Below are positions 33,572 to 42,200 of a stretch of 42,200 nucleotides of DNA, one piece after another. Where the stretch lies: contig JAUXIO010000007.1 of the NCBI GenBank assembly GCA_030620975.1, forward strand, positions 1 through 42,200. Direction: 5' to 3'. A program made the position numbers and the translations under genes. This DNA comes from Dehalococcoidia bacterium (GTDB lineage: Bacteria; Chloroflexota; Dehalococcoidia; GIF9; JAUXIO01). The notes below the pieces were generated by a model. The model was not told the DNA's origin, searched no databases, and was given only the letters and a program-made list of their open reading frames with translations. The stretch's first letter is position 1. Each line of letters opens with the position of its first letter.

Positions 33572-36249
33572 TTGAACTGAGCCAGCTCCCGCTTTAACCT
33601 CTCCAGTTTACCTTTATAAACTTCAAGCCTATCCCGTTCCCTTTCCACCACAGCCGATGGTGCTTTAGCCAGAAAGGAGGTATCCTTCAGCCTCGTTTCG
33701 AGCCGATTAATTGCGATTTGATTAGCCTCGAGCTCCGCCTCCAAACGCCGCCTTTGGGCAGCCGAGTCAACAATACTTGCCCAGGGCAAAACCAGCTCAG
33801 CCTCCTTCAGCACCATGACCAGGGCCTTCTCCTTTTCTGGTTTCCGCTCGCCGCGGCTTGAAATAGCCAGGGGGTGAGTTCTAGCCAGCGTTTCTATAAT
33901 TTTAGCTTGAGAGGCGATGCCAGATAAAAGCTCGTCTGCATAGATTTGAGCTTCAATCCACTTGCCTGGCCCCACTTTATATTGGGCTCGGACATTGCGA
34001 ATGGAGCGGATGAGCTCATTTACCGAGTTCATCACCCGCTCTGCTTCTGGGTCAATGGCCTTCTCATCGGCAATTGGATAGGGAGCGAGCATAATGGAAC
34101 TCGGATATTTATTTTTATCAGGCAAGCGCTGTTTCAAGCTCTGCCACAGCTCCTCGGTGATAAAAGGCATAAAGGGATGCAAAAGACGCAGCAGCGTTTC
34201 TAGAACATTGACCAGAGGTGGCAAAGGTGAAGGTGCCGCTGGTAAATCTGGACGCAGGCGAATTTTAGACATCTCAATATACCAATCGCAGAACTCGCCC
34301 CACAGAAAGTCATGAATCTGCCTCTCTGCCTCACCGAACTGGAAGTCCTCCATCAACTCGTTGATGCTGCCCACAAGCCGATTAAGTCTGCTCCAAATCC
34401 AGCGGTCTTCCATTGTCAGCAGCTCTTGCCGAACTGCTTGAATTTCGGCTGGCTGTGCCTCAATGCTTCTGATGACAAATCTGGCCGTGTTCCACAGCTT
34501 ATTGACAAAGTTGCGGCTGGCTTCTAACTTCTGCCTGCCCAAATTAATATCATTCCCCGGGGAACTGCCGGTGGTTAGGGCAAAGCGGAGGGCATCGGTA
34601 CCATGTTCCTCCATGATCTTAACCGGGCTGAGAACATTGCCGCGGAGTTTGCTCATTTTCTCGCCCTTTTCATCCCGAATCAGACCGTGAAGATAGACGG
34701 TGTGGAAGGGAATCTCAGCGGTGTCCTCCAACCCCATCATAATCATCCTTGCTACCCAAAAGAAAAGAATATCATATCCAGTTTCCATCACCGAGGTTGG
34801 GTAGAAGTAACCAAAATCATCAGTGTCATCGGGCCAACCCAGAGTGGAATGAGTCCATAATGCAGAGCTGAACCAAGTATCAAGGACATTGGAGTCCTGA
34901 ACGATATCCGCCGAGCCACAGTGAGCGCAAACTGAAGGCTCATCCACGGCCACGGTTAAGTCACCGCAGCTTTGGCAATGCCAAACCGGTATACGATGCC
35001 CCCACCACAATTGCCGACTGATACACCAATCACGTATGTTCTCCATCCAATTGAGGTAGACCTTGGTAAAGCGCTCCGGAATTATATTAATGCGACCTTC
35101 CTTAACGGCTTCAATCGCCGCTTCAGCCAGAGGAGCTATCTTGACAAACCACTGCTCGCTGACTCTGGGTTCAATCATCGTCTGGCATCGGTCACAATGC
35201 CCCACTGAGTGAGAGTAAGGCTCAATTTTTTCCAATAGCCCTGCTTTTTCCATATCGGATAATACTTGCTGACGACAGATAAAGCGGTCAAGGCCGACAT
35301 AAAGACCGCCGTTCTCATTTATAGTGGCATCGGGGTTCAATATATTTATCAGGGGCAAATCATGCCGCCCTGCCAGCTCGAAATCTACAGGGTCATGCGC
35401 CGGAGTAATTTTCACCGCCCCGGTGCCGAAGGCGGTATCAACGGCATCGTCGGCAATGATGGAGATGGTTCTATTAATTACCGGGAGAACAACCTTTTTG
35501 CCTATCAGGCCGTTAAAACGCCCATCTTGGGGATTTACCGCTACTGCGGTGTCGCCGAGGTATGTCTCGGGACGGGTGGTAGCTACGGTAATAAAGCCTT
35601 CGCCATCGGCTAGAGGATAACGAAGATAGTATAGGTGCCCTCCCGTCTCCTTATGCTGCACCTCAAGGTCGGAGAGGGCAGTCTGGCAGCGGGGACACCA
35701 GTTGATAATTCGCTCGCCGCGATAAATTAGTCCTTTGTTATACAGTTGGGTAAAGGCGGTACGCACCGCCCGGCTTGGACCTTCATCAAGGGTAAAACGC
35801 TCCCGCGTCCAGTCGCATGATGCCCCCAATCTCTGGTGCTGATAAGTAATTCTCTGGCGGTATTTACCCACCCAATCCCAAATGCGCTCTGCAAATTTCT
35901 GCTTACCCAAGTCATGTCGGCTTATTCCCTCCTTGGATAGCTGCTGCTCCACTACTACCTGAGTGGCAATGCCGGCGTGGTCAACTCCGGGAAGCCATAA
36001 AGTCGGTTCACCTTTCATCCGATGCCACCGAACCATAATATCCTCTAAGGTTGTGGTTAGGGCATGTCCCAGATGAAGTTCGCCAGTGACATTGGGTGGT
36101 GGCATGATGATTACAAAAGGTTTCTTGCCAGGTTCTATCTTCGGGGTGAAATATCCCTCCTTGAGCCAGAAATCATACCACTTAGTTTCAACCTTTCCCG
36201 GCTCATAGGCCTTGGATATGTCAGTTCGTTTTTCTTCCAAAGCTGCCAT
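33568..36249 (-). CDS. valS: Valyl-tRNA synthetase
   Basis: 893-aa class I synthetase with CP1 editing domain. PPPNVTGELHLGHAL holds HIGH, and GEKMSKLRGNVLSP holds KMSK. The CP1 region carries zinc-type Cys pairs (CPRC, CDRC, CQSC/CAHC). The C-terminal end is the coiled-coil tail typical of ValRS (AAQRRRLEAELEANQIAINR). ATG 36249 is chosen: AGGGGAA lies 5 nt upstream and MAALEEKRTDISKAYEPGKV is a normal beginning, whereas the frame upstream of it is not conserved-looking. Last gene of the minus-strand run below coaBC. The 81-nt gap is too short for a T-box. Confidence 0.97.
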   Translation of the reverse strand: MAALEEKRTDISKAYEPGKVETKWYDFWLKEGYFTPKIEPGKKPFVIIMPPPNVTGELHLGHALTTTLEDIMVRWHRMKGEPTLWLPGVDHAGIATQVVVEQQLSKEGISRHDLGKQKFAERIWDWVGKYRQRITYQHQRLGASCDWTRERFTLDEGPSRAVRTAFTQLYNKGLIYRGERIINWCPRCQTALSDLEVQHKETGGHLYYLRYPLADGEGFITVATTRPETYLGDTAVAVNPQDGRFNGLIGKKVVLPVINRTISIIADDAVDTAFGTGAVKITPAHDPVDFELAGRHDLPLINILNPDATINENGGLYVGLDRFICRQQVLSDMEKAGLLEKIEPYSHSVGHCDRCQTMIEPRVSEQWFVKIAPLAEAAIEAVKEGRINIIPERFTKVYLNWMENIRDWCISRQLWWGHRIPVWHCQSCGDLTVAVDEPSVCAHCGSADIVQDSNVLDTWFSSALWTHSTLGWPDDTDDFGYFYPTSVMETGYDILFFWVARMIMMGLEDTAEIPFHTVYLHGLIRDEKGEKMSKLRGNVLSPVKIMEEHGTDALRFALTTGSSPGNDINLGRQKLEASRNFVNKLWNTARFVIRSIEAQPAEIQAVRQELLTMEDRWIWSRLNRLVGSINELMEDFQFGEAERQIHDFLWGEFCDWYIEMSKIRLRPDLPAAPSPLPPLVNVLETLLRLLHPFMPFITEELWQSLKQRLPDKNKYPSSIMLAPYPIADEKAIDPEAERVMNSVNELIRSIRNVRAQYKVGPGKWIEAQIYADELLSGIASQAKIIETLARTHPLAISSRGERKPEKEKALVMVLKEAELVLPWASIVDSAAQRRRLEAELEANQIAINRLETRLKDTSFLAKAPSAVVERERDRLEVYKGKLERLKRELAQFN

Positions 36250-36330
36250 AAAGTTCCCCTTATTGAAAATGCAACATAATTCTAGAGGGCGGCCAACAAA
36301 GCTCAACCTTGCTATGAAGTGCTGGTAGGT

Positions 36331-37521
36331 CTACCTCTTAGCCAAAAGTTCAACCACCTTATCCAAAATCCTATCAGCCACTTGCCTTTTGGGTAGAAGA
36401 GGTAGGCTGTCGGCTTTGCCATCACTGCTGATTACAACTACTCGGTCGCTGTCGACACCAAAACCACTATCGGTGGCTGTGATGTCGTTGGCAACAATGA
36501 GGTCAAGCTGCTTCTTATGAAGCTTCTGCTTGGCATTTTCAATCAGATTCTCACTTTCAGCGGCAAAGCCAACCTTAATGAAATCTCCACTTACATCGCC
36601 TAAAATATCTGGCGTTCTCTCTAACTTCAAGGTTAGAGTGGCTGTCTCTTTCTTAATTTTAGTTTCAGACAATTCCATCGGACGATAGTCAGCCACGGCA
36701 GCGGCCATAATCAAGGCGTCTGCCTCAGCTACAGCTTCAGCCACTGCCTCATACATCTCTTGAGCAGTGCGAACTTCGGTTAGTTCTACGCCCACCGGTC
36801 TGGGCAAAGCAGTGAGGGCGCTTATTAGCATCACATCGGCTCCCCTATCCCGAGCTGCCTCAGCTAAAGCATAACCCATTTTACCCGACGAGCGGTTGCC
36901 AATATGGCGAACTGGGTCAATAGGCTCTTGAGTCCCACCAGCGGTAACCACGATGTGCCTGCCAGCCAAATCACTGCCCCTTCTCAGCACCTGCTGAGTG
37001 GTGTCTACAACCTCCCTGATCTCAACAAAGCGTCCCCAGCCCATCTTCCCCGAGGCGAGCCGCCCATAGGCGGGGCCAACAAAAATAAAACCGCGAGCCT
37101 TGAGTTTAGCTATGTTATATTGAGTAATTGAATTTTCATACATATTGACATTCATCGCCGGCGCTATAATCACTGGCGCTTTAGTTGCCAGCACTGTGCA
37201 GCATAACATGTCATCGGCAATGCCCGCAGCCAGCTTGGCAATAACATTAGCAGTGGCGGGGGCGATAACCACCACATCGGCGGCCTCGGCCAAAGATACA
37301 TGCTGAACGCTAAACTCAGACTTCGGCTCAAACATATCAGTAACTACTGGTTCACCGCTTATGCTGCGGAAGCTGAGCGGAGTGACAAATTGGGTAGCTG
37401 CCTCGGTCATAATTACCTTGACCTTCGCCTTCGCCTCAGTCAACTGACTGGCGATATCCACCGCCTTATAGGCGGCAATACTGCCGGTTATCCCTAGAAC
37501 CACAGTTTTATTGGTTAGCAT
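36331..37521 (-). CDS. coaBC: Bifunctional CoaBC (phosphopantothenoylcysteine synthetase/decarboxylase)
   Basis: 396 aa; two steps of coenzyme A synthesis. The CoaC flavoprotein part (1-185) has GITGSIAAYKAVDI, His74 in VQHVSLAEAADV, APATANVIAKLAAG and PAMNVNMY (121-128, the PxMNxxM motif, with Tyr where Trp is common). The CoaB part has VTAGGTQEPIDPVRHIGNRS, SGKMGYALAEAA and AAAVADYRP, and KIKKE. GGAGGAA precedes ATG 37521. It follows coaX by 18 nt, giving a CoA gene pair that complements the CoA-type Nudix at the other end of the window. Confidence 0.96.
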   Translation of the reverse strand: MLTNKTVVLGITGSIAAYKAVDIASQLTEAKAKVKVIMTEAATQFVTPLSFRSISGEPVVTDMFEPKSEFSVQHVSLAEAADVVVIAPATANVIAKLAAGIADDMLCCTVLATKAPVIIAPAMNVNMYENSITQYNIAKLKARGFIFVGPAYGRLASGKMGWGRFVEIREVVDTTQQVLRRGSDLAGRHIVVTAGGTQEPIDPVRHIGNRSSGKMGYALAEAARDRGADVMLISALTALPRPVGVELTEVRTAQEMYEAVAEAVAEADALIMAAAVADYRPMELSETKIKKETATLTLKLERTPDILGDVSGDFIKVGFAAESENLIENAKQKLHKKQLDLIVANDITATDSGFGVDSDRVVVISSDGKADSLPLLPKRQVADRILDKVVELLAKR

Positions 37522-37539
37522 GATATTCCTCCGGCCTGG

Positions 37540-38307
37540 CTAAGTTTTGTTCATTTCGTGAATCAGGCGCAGACCAATTAACGTCAAATTGGGATTTACC
37601 ACTTCTATCACCGGTGCCTCCTGAGCCAGAAGCTCAGCATAGCCGCCGGTGGCTACCACCCGAGCTTCATCCTTAAGCTCTCGCTTTATCCGAGCAACTA
37701 TACCTTCGATAAGCCCGGCATAACCTAAAACTATTCCCGATTGCATGGCGGCGATGGTATTCCTGCCGATAGCCTGTTTGGGACGAATCAGCTCTACCCG
37801 CGGCAGTACCGCAGTGCGGTTGAATAATGCCTCAGTGGATATGGCAATTCCCGGCGCAATGGCTCCACCGAGGTAATCACCTTCTTTAGAAACAACATCG
37901 AAGGTGGTGGCAGTGCCCATATCAATGACGATTACTGGACCTTTGTAGAGATGATGGGCAGCTACGGCGTTGACTATGCGGTCAGTGCCCACCTCTCGCG
38001 GATTATCCATGCAAATACGCACCCCGGTCTTAATACCCGCCTGCACCACCAAAGGCGTAGTTCCCAGATAGTTTCGGCAGAATTCTTCAAAAGTAGCTGT
38101 AAGCGGCGGGACAACGCTGCATAGTACGGCATCACTGATTCTCGAAGCGGATAAACCCTGGTGGTTGACAAGACCGAGTATCAAGTTGCCATACTCATCT
38201 GGCATGCGGTGAATGCCGGTAGCTAATCGCCAGGTGGCTTTCAAATTCTCGCCATCAAATATGCCCAGCTCAATATTGGTATTTCCAATGTCAATAGCCA
38301 ATAACAT
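37540..38307 (-). CDS. coaX: Type III pantothenate kinase
   Basis: 255-aa ASKHA-fold enzyme phosphorylating pantothenate, the first step of CoA synthesis. It is not feedback-inhibited by CoA in characterised members. DIGNTN (6-11) is the phosphate-1 motif. GTDRIVNAVAAHHL and VIDMGTATTFDVV are the other signatures, with GGAIAPGI and GYAGLIEGIV further on. ATG 38307 (MLLAIDIGNT) is chosen over an upstream Met at 38343, which would overlap the GalT-like gene. The gap to that gene is 5 nt and coaBC follows, so CoA synthesis is co-transcribed. Confidence 0.95.
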   Translation of the reverse strand: MLLAIDIGNTNIELGIFDGENLKATWRLATGIHRMPDEYGNLILGLVNHQGLSASRISDAVLCSVVPPLTATFEEFCRNYLGTTPLVVQAGIKTGVRICMDNPREVGTDRIVNAVAAHHLYKGPVIVIDMGTATTFDVVSKEGDYLGGAIAPGIAISTEALFNRTAVLPRVELIRPKQAIGRNTIAAMQSGIVLGYAGLIEGIVARIKRELKDEARVVATGGYAELLAQEAPVIEVVNPNLTLIGLRLIHEMNKT

Positions 38308-38312
38308 GATAA

Positions 38313-39338
38313 TCAACCAAAATATGCTTTCAGTTCCTGGCACACCACCTCAGGGCGTTTCAATATAACCATGGTATCAAATAATAATCTAACGCTGCTG
38401 CAATCAGAAACATCCAACGGAGGATAAGTGCCGCGCTGTATGAGCCGAACTTGAGTCCAGAAATAATCCTTCCCTAATATACCTGAATAAAGACAAAGAT
38501 TGAAGCTGTAAAAATTCTGGTCACTCATATAGCCAAAAACCTTTTTCAATCCCTGGCATAAGTCTTCTATGTCCCGCTGGGAAAGAGCTGTAAACGATTC
38601 CTTACCCTGAAATACAGTTAGAACATCAAACTGCCATGACCGAGGCACAAAGCTGGTAAACCAAAGGGTGTCACCAACCGTGCCAATGTACCTTTCATTG
38701 AGTTCTCTCTCCTTGGCAATGAAATCAAGCCAGTAATTTACCCCGTTCTTAGCATAATATCTTTGTGAAGCTTCCAATAGCTCTTTATGGTACCTCAAAG
38801 GGAAATGTCCAGCGAGAACCTGGAAATGAGGATGAATCTGGCTGCTGCCGGCATAAGGCATGTAGTTACAATTGACGAGACAATATTTAGCCTCGGGGTC
38901 ATATTTCTGGACTTCCCTCAAATAGATTTGGCTAGCCAGAAAGCCATTGACCAGCATATCTTCGGTAAACTGGGGTAAGTCAACAAAATGCTGGCGGCTG
39001 AGCACTGCTACTGCGCTGTGGGACATATAGGGCCGAGCATTGGGGAAAACAACAGCTTCGCCAACCTTTATCCTGCCCTCGGGCAGAAACTCAGCAGGAA
39101 ATTGAGGAGTAATTCTATCAATGGCCTCAGGGCAGAAAGGACATTCTCTTTCCAGAGATTTGGCAATTAGTTGAGACAGGTCTGGCTTTTTTAGCTGCCG
39201 CCACCGATCTCCAAGAACAATGCCCATATCTCCGGTCAGCGGGTCAGTCCTGAATTCTATGGGAGGAACTTCTTCCTTAAGGTTAGTCTTGGCTGAAAAC
39301 ATAGAGTGCTCAACGACCTTTTTAAATTCAATAACCAT
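38313..39338 (-). CDS. GalT/HIT-superfamily nucleotidyltransferase-like protein
   Basis: 341 aa. RTDPLTGDMGIVLGDRW and ECPFCPEAID (zinc-type Cys pair near 66-69), then FPNARPYMSHSAVAVLSR and SSQIHPHFQVLAG. The last contains the HxHxQ active-site pattern of galactose-1-phosphate uridylyltransferase and related HIT-fold enzymes. The substrate is unknown; no Leloir-pathway genes lie nearby. It could act on nucleotide sugars or dinucleotide polyphosphates. It lies 9 nt after acuC and 5 nt before coaX. Confidence 0.75.
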   Translation of the reverse strand: MVIEFKKVVEHSMFSAKTNLKEEVPPIEFRTDPLTGDMGIVLGDRWRQLKKPDLSQLIAKSLERECPFCPEAIDRITPQFPAEFLPEGRIKVGEAVVFPNARPYMSHSAVAVLSRQHFVDLPQFTEDMLVNGFLASQIYLREVQKYDPEAKYCLVNCNYMPYAGSSQIHPHFQVLAGHFPLRYHKELLEASQRYYAKNGVNYWLDFIAKERELNERYIGTVGDTLWFTSFVPRSWQFDVLTVFQGKESFTALSQRDIEDLCQGLKKVFGYMSDQNFYSFNLCLYSGILGKDYFWTQVRLIQRGTYPPLDVSDCSSVRLLFDTMVILKRPEVVCQELKAYFG

Positions 39339-39347
39339 ATCTATTTC

Positions 39348-40469
39348 TTAGAGCCCATGTGCTGGAAATACAAGCTCCTTTATTTGTTCCACATTATATT
39401 GAGCAAATTGGCGAGCTTGTTCTACCTTTTCATCCTCAGGAGGCAATATACCCTTATCTCTTAACTTCTTAAGCCCATACTGCTGCTGGTACTGCTCAGG
39501 GATGTCATCCGCCCATTCACGGCCTATCATTATGCCATAGGCCAAAGTCCAGGATCGAGCTACAACGCTCATATCATAGCCACCGCCACCCAAGGCTAGC
39601 CATCTTGGGGCTAACTTCTTCAGTTCTTCTATTACCTCGGTATAACCCGCCGTGGTTAAATACAAATGGGTCAGCGGGTCTGAGTAGTGAGTATCACAGC
39701 CCAACTGAGTTACCACAATATCAGGCTTGAAGCTGGTTACCAAAGGGGGTACTACATCATAAAAGGCTTGAAGATAGACCTCATCAGTGGTAAAGGGAAA
39801 GAGCGGAATATTTACTGCATAACCTTTGCCAGCCCCGGTTCCAGTATCAGCCACGTTTCCGGTTCCCGGAAATAGAAACCTACCCCACTCGTGAAAAGAA
39901 ATGGTTAAAACTCTGTCAGTGTCATAAAAAGCGTTTTGCACGCCGTCGCCATGATGAGCATCAATATCTACATAGGCTACTCTTAATCCCTTCTGCAGCA
40001 GGGACTTAATGGCAATGACAACGTCGTTAAAAACGCAAAAGCCAGAGGCATAATTGGGTCCAGCATGATGTAGTCCTCCAGATATGTTGAAGGCAATATC
40101 TACCTCACCGCTAGCTGCCAGTTCAGCAGCCATTAATGAAGCACCCACTGGAAGCAAAGATGCCTCGTACATTCCTCCGAACGGTGGATTATCGCCATAC
40201 TCACTGAAATTATAAGTTGCTGGGTTAACTATTACCTGACCCCGACTCAAACTTCTAACCGCACTTATGTAATCCTTGGTATGAAAGGAAAGCAATGCTT
40301 CCTCATCGGGCATCTGGGGTGGAATTAAACGTGATGTGGCATCCCCAAAAGCACCATAAGCGTCAAGTAGCTCATAAGTATACTGCAAACGAGATGGGCG
40401 AAGAGGATGGTCTTCCCTGAGGACATGCTGAGATAGAGCTACATCATAGATAAAAGCCGCTTTTGTCAC
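39348..40469 (-). CDS. acuC: AcuC-type histone-deacetylase-family protein
   Basis: 373-aa zinc-dependent arginase/deacetylase fold. HPLRPSRLQYTYELL is an N-terminal family block. GGLHHAGPNYASGFCVFND carries the tandem catalytic His. YVDIDAHHGDGVQNAFY and QLGCDTHYSDPLTHL provide the zinc ligands, and LGGGGYDM carries the active-site Gly/Tyr loop. AcuC relatives deacetylate proteins, such as acetyl-CoA synthetase. The acuA/acsA partners are not in the window. The start is GTG 40469, overlapping the Mut7-C stop as GTGA, so translation is coupled. Confidence 0.93.
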   Translation of the reverse strand: MTKAAFIYDVALSQHVLREDHPLRPSRLQYTYELLDAYGAFGDATSRLIPPQMPDEEALLSFHTKDYISAVRSLSRGQVIVNPATYNFSEYGDNPPFGGMYEASLLPVGASLMAAELAASGEVDIAFNISGGLHHAGPNYASGFCVFNDVVIAIKSLLQKGLRVAYVDIDAHHGDGVQNAFYDTDRVLTISFHEWGRFLFPGTGNVADTGTGAGKGYAVNIPLFPFTTDEVYLQAFYDVVPPLVTSFKPDIVVTQLGCDTHYSDPLTHLYLTTAGYTEVIEELKKLAPRWLALGGGGYDMSVVARSWTLAYGIMIGREWADDIPEQYQQQYGLKKLRDKGILPPEDEKVEQARQFAQYNVEQIKELVFPAHGL

Positions 40470-40948
40470 TTTACTATCTCTCCCTTCAACTCCCTCAATG
40501 CCTTATTCATCGCCAGCCAGTGAGTCCCCCGCCAGTAAATACGATGGCAATTGAGGCATTCCATATATTGCTCTTGAGTCTGAAAAACAAAGGGGGGCAC
40601 CAGACTCTTCACCTCCTCTTTACTTCTCGCCAACAGAGGCTGATTACACTCCAGACAAATGGAAAAGGGTCTAAACTCATAGTCCAGGTTTAAACCTTCT
40701 GCCACTTGCTGCAGTTGAGCCTTGGTATCATCACTCCCAATAAAGATAGCCTTAAGTCTGCCCTTCGTGATCACTCGCCTCCTCATGATCTGAGTGTCTT
40801 TGGTTAGAATCACTCTATCCTCAGCCAAAGCTATATTAATCATTTTACCATCATCTTCTTCTCTAAAAAGTAAACTGTCATAACCCATCATTCTCAGCCA
40901 TCTGGCCAGTTTCCCCACATTATTGTCAACGACAAACTTAATTTCCAT
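40466..40948 (-). CDS. Mut7-C RNase-domain protein (PIN-like with zinc ribbon)
   Basis: 160 aa. The N-terminal PIN-like region (1-80) has VVDNNVGKLARWLRMMGYDS, acidic LAEDRV and TKDTQIM, the pattern of Mut7-C domains. The C-terminal ribbon is CLEC-x(about 37)-CLNCHRIYWRGTHW. Predicted RNase, function not established. It overlaps acuC by 4 nt (GTGA) and lies 9 nt downstream of the VUT transporter gene. Confidence 0.87.
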   Translation of the reverse strand: MEIKFVVDNNVGKLARWLRMMGYDSLLFREEDDGKMINIALAEDRVILTKDTQIMRRRVITKGRLKAIFIGSDDTKAQLQQVAEGLNLDYEFRPFSICLECNQPLLARSKEEVKSLVPPFVFQTQEQYMECLNCHRIYWRGTHWLAMNKALRELKGEIVK

Positions 40949-40957
40949 GGCCGTTAT

Positions 40958-41629
40958 CTATGCGGCGACACGAAGGGGGTTGAAATTAGTGCCATAGTCA
41001 TAAACATCAATGTTTTCTTTCCGCTTGAGATAACCAACGATACCATAAGTAATGGGGGTGGCTACAGCCTCGTATACTGTTTTCGCCAGCCAGTGACTGA
41101 GAATCATAATGCTGAGAACAGAAAAGGGTAACACTCCCCAGAAGGCGATACTCAATACCACCAAAGTGTCAATTCCCTCACCGACGATAGTTGAACCAAT
41201 AGTTCTTGCCCATAACCAGCGTCCCCTAGTTCTGATCTTCATTTTAGCCAAGACGAGGGAATTGGCAAATTCGCCGGCAAGGTAAGCTAAAAGGGAGGCT
41301 GCGAGGAAGCGAGGTGTACTACCCAGGATGCGCTCGTAAGCGCCCTGGGCTTCGAAAACTGGAGCTGTAGGCAATATCTTGCCTACCCAAATGGCTACTA
41401 CGGCAATTAAATTACAACAAAAACCCAGCCAGATTACCCGGCGTGCTTGCTGGTAGCCGTAGACCTCGGTGAGGATGTCGCCAAAAATATAGCTCACCGG
41501 GAAAATAATTATCGCCGCTGGTAAAATTAAGCCACAAACGGTTATTTGTTTGACGATAATTATATTGGCGGTAATCAGGCAGGTAACAAAAATAGCTGCA
41601 ACAATTACAAATCTGTAAGAAACACTCAT
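40958..41629 (-). CDS. Queuosine precursor transporter (VUT/YhhQ family)
   Basis: 223-aa membrane protein with about six hydrophobic segments. FPVSYIFGDILTEVYGYQQA followed by RRVIWLGF is the signature of the vitamin uptake transporter (VUT, YhhQ) family. Members import the queuosine precursors preQ0/preQ1. IGSTIVGEGIDTLVVLSIAF is the second conserved block. No preQ1 riboswitch was recognised in the 34 nt upstream, and no queuosine biosynthesis genes lie nearby, consistent with salvage. Confidence 0.9.
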   Translation of the reverse strand: MSVSYRFVIVAAIFVTCLITANIIIVKQITVCGLILPAAIIIFPVSYIFGDILTEVYGYQQARRVIWLGFCCNLIAVVAIWVGKILPTAPVFEAQGAYERILGSTPRFLAASLLAYLAGEFANSLVLAKMKIRTRGRWLWARTIGSTIVGEGIDTLVVLSIAFWGVLPFSVLSIMILSHWLAKTVYEAVATPITYGIVGYLKRKENIDVYDYGTNFNPLRVAA

Positions 41630-41663
41630 TATGAGCGCTCTTGCCCTGGTAATCTAACTGACA

Positions 41664-42200
41664 TCAAATCCATCGCCGATGACGGAAAAAGAAGAACATG
41701 CCAATACCAATAAGCACTATCACAAAAAGTATTATGGTCAGAGGCAAGAAGTTGCCGCCATTTAAACCACCGGGCAATGGCACATTCATGCCGTAAATGC
41801 TGGCAATGAGAGTAGCTGGCGCCATAATCGCCATAACAATGGTCAGTACTCGCATAACCTCTTGAATGCGGTGTGAAGTCAACCAATTGCCGGTATCAAA
41901 AACTCCGTCCATAACCTCCTTACAGTCTTCAAGGCCATCCCAAATCTTGCGGATGTGGTCAGCGATATCGCCGAAGTAGATTTCCTGCTCCTCTTTGAAG
42001 AAGGGGTAATCCTGTCGTTCCAATGCCTCAACTACACTTATCTGAGGATGGATAACGCGACGACAGGAAATGAGGTCTCGCCGAGTTAAAGAAAGCTCGT
42101 GAACCGCCTCAAGCCCGGGGTGCGCAAAAATGAGGTCTTCAATCCTCTCAATATTTTCCATTACTTTATTAAAAACGGGGAAACAGTAGCTAACCAACCT
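41664..42200 (-). CDS. corA: CorA-family Mg2+/Co2+ channel, C-terminal part (cut by window edge)
   Basis: The frame is open to the window end, so the N-terminus is missing. About 178 residues are visible: the end of the cytosolic funnel helices (ENIERIEDLIFAHPGLEAVH, SHRIQEVMRVLTIVMAIMAP), then the first transmembrane helix, the YGMN selectivity motif in ASIYGMNVPLPGG, the second transmembrane helix (PLTIILFVIVLIGIGMFFFF) and a basic tail RHRRWI. This is the classic CorA C-terminal topology. It is upstream of the VUT gene by 34 nt on the same strand. Confidence 0.92.
   Translation of the reverse strand, partial: RLVSYCFPVFNKVMENIERIEDLIFAHPGLEAVHELSLTRRDLISCRRVIHPQISVVEALERQDYPFFKEEQEIYFGDIADHIRKIWDGLEDCKEVMDGVFDTGNWLTSHRIQEVMRVLTIVMAIMAPATLIASIYGMNVPLPGGLNGGNFLPLTIILFVIVLIGIGMFFFFRHRRWI

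Noticed and set aside
36250-36330. T-box leader upstream of valS (and in the gltX upstream region)
   Set aside because: The valS gap is about 80 nt with no T-box sequence, and gltX starts inside the preceding gene.
1-42200. CRISPR arrays, insertion sequences, rRNA genes or prophage modules
   Set aside because: No regularly spaced repeats, transposase motifs or rRNA sequence were seen in reading either strand.

Overview
The window is a gene-dense bacterial chromosome segment of medium GC content (judged by eye). The gene families, the mix of TTG/GTG/ATG starts and several lineage-style motif variants fit a member of the Chloroflexota, most likely an uncultivated Dehalococcoidia. That placement is an inference from family resemblance, not a computed phylogeny.

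Layout: (1) 1-5435 has a tRNA-Ala(GGC) beside the C-terminal remnant of a site-specific recombinase, then a minus-strand unit CoA-type Nudix > hspR remnant > clpC > VTT membrane protein, with dnaJ divergent. (2) 5475-9462 is a minus-strand operon argF-der-plsY-gpsA (arginine synthesis, ribosome assembly, first steps of phospholipid synthesis). (3) 9557-13103 is the plus-strand repair pair polA-mutM. (4) 13096-19786 holds two minus-strand units: an RDD membrane protein, gltX and two tandem CaiB/BaiF CoA-transferases; and a DksA/TraR-type protein, lspA and an RluD-type pseudouridine synthase, followed by a small coiled-coil protein. (5) 19832-24286 has a DUF72 gene with an apparently leaderless promoter and the heat-shock operon hrcA-grpE-dnaK behind a CIRCE operator. 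(6) 24468-33571 is a plus-strand run glyA, prs, secA, fmdB-like, an accessory pair, polX and a 232-aa unknown. (7) 33568-42200 is a long minus-strand run: partial corA, a queuosine-precursor (VUT) transporter, Mut7-C protein, AcuC-type deacetylase, GalT/HIT-type protein, coaX, coaBC and valS.

Most genes are core housekeeping. The best candidate for something less described is at 29763-31035. It encodes an EVE-like (modified-base reader) domain fused to a NucS-like PD-(D/E)XK nuclease core, with an acidic 76-aa partner. Start/stop overlaps couple the pair to each other and to polX, and it sits directly behind an orphan SEC-C zinc-motif remnant. It reads as a compact modification-dependent restriction cassette placed inside a housekeeping operon.

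Other notable signals are an HspR C-terminal tail that has lost its DNA-binding half, upstream of clpC; a CIRCE operator whose spacer carries the hrcA Shine-Dalgarno; a CoA-transferase pair in which one copy lacks the catalytic Asp; a tandem 13-bp repeat inside the argF promoter; and a recurrent TGC-extended -10 element with several very short leaders. Three-prime ends often collide or overlap with little room for terminators. No CRISPR array, intact insertion sequence, rRNA or riboswitch was recognised.
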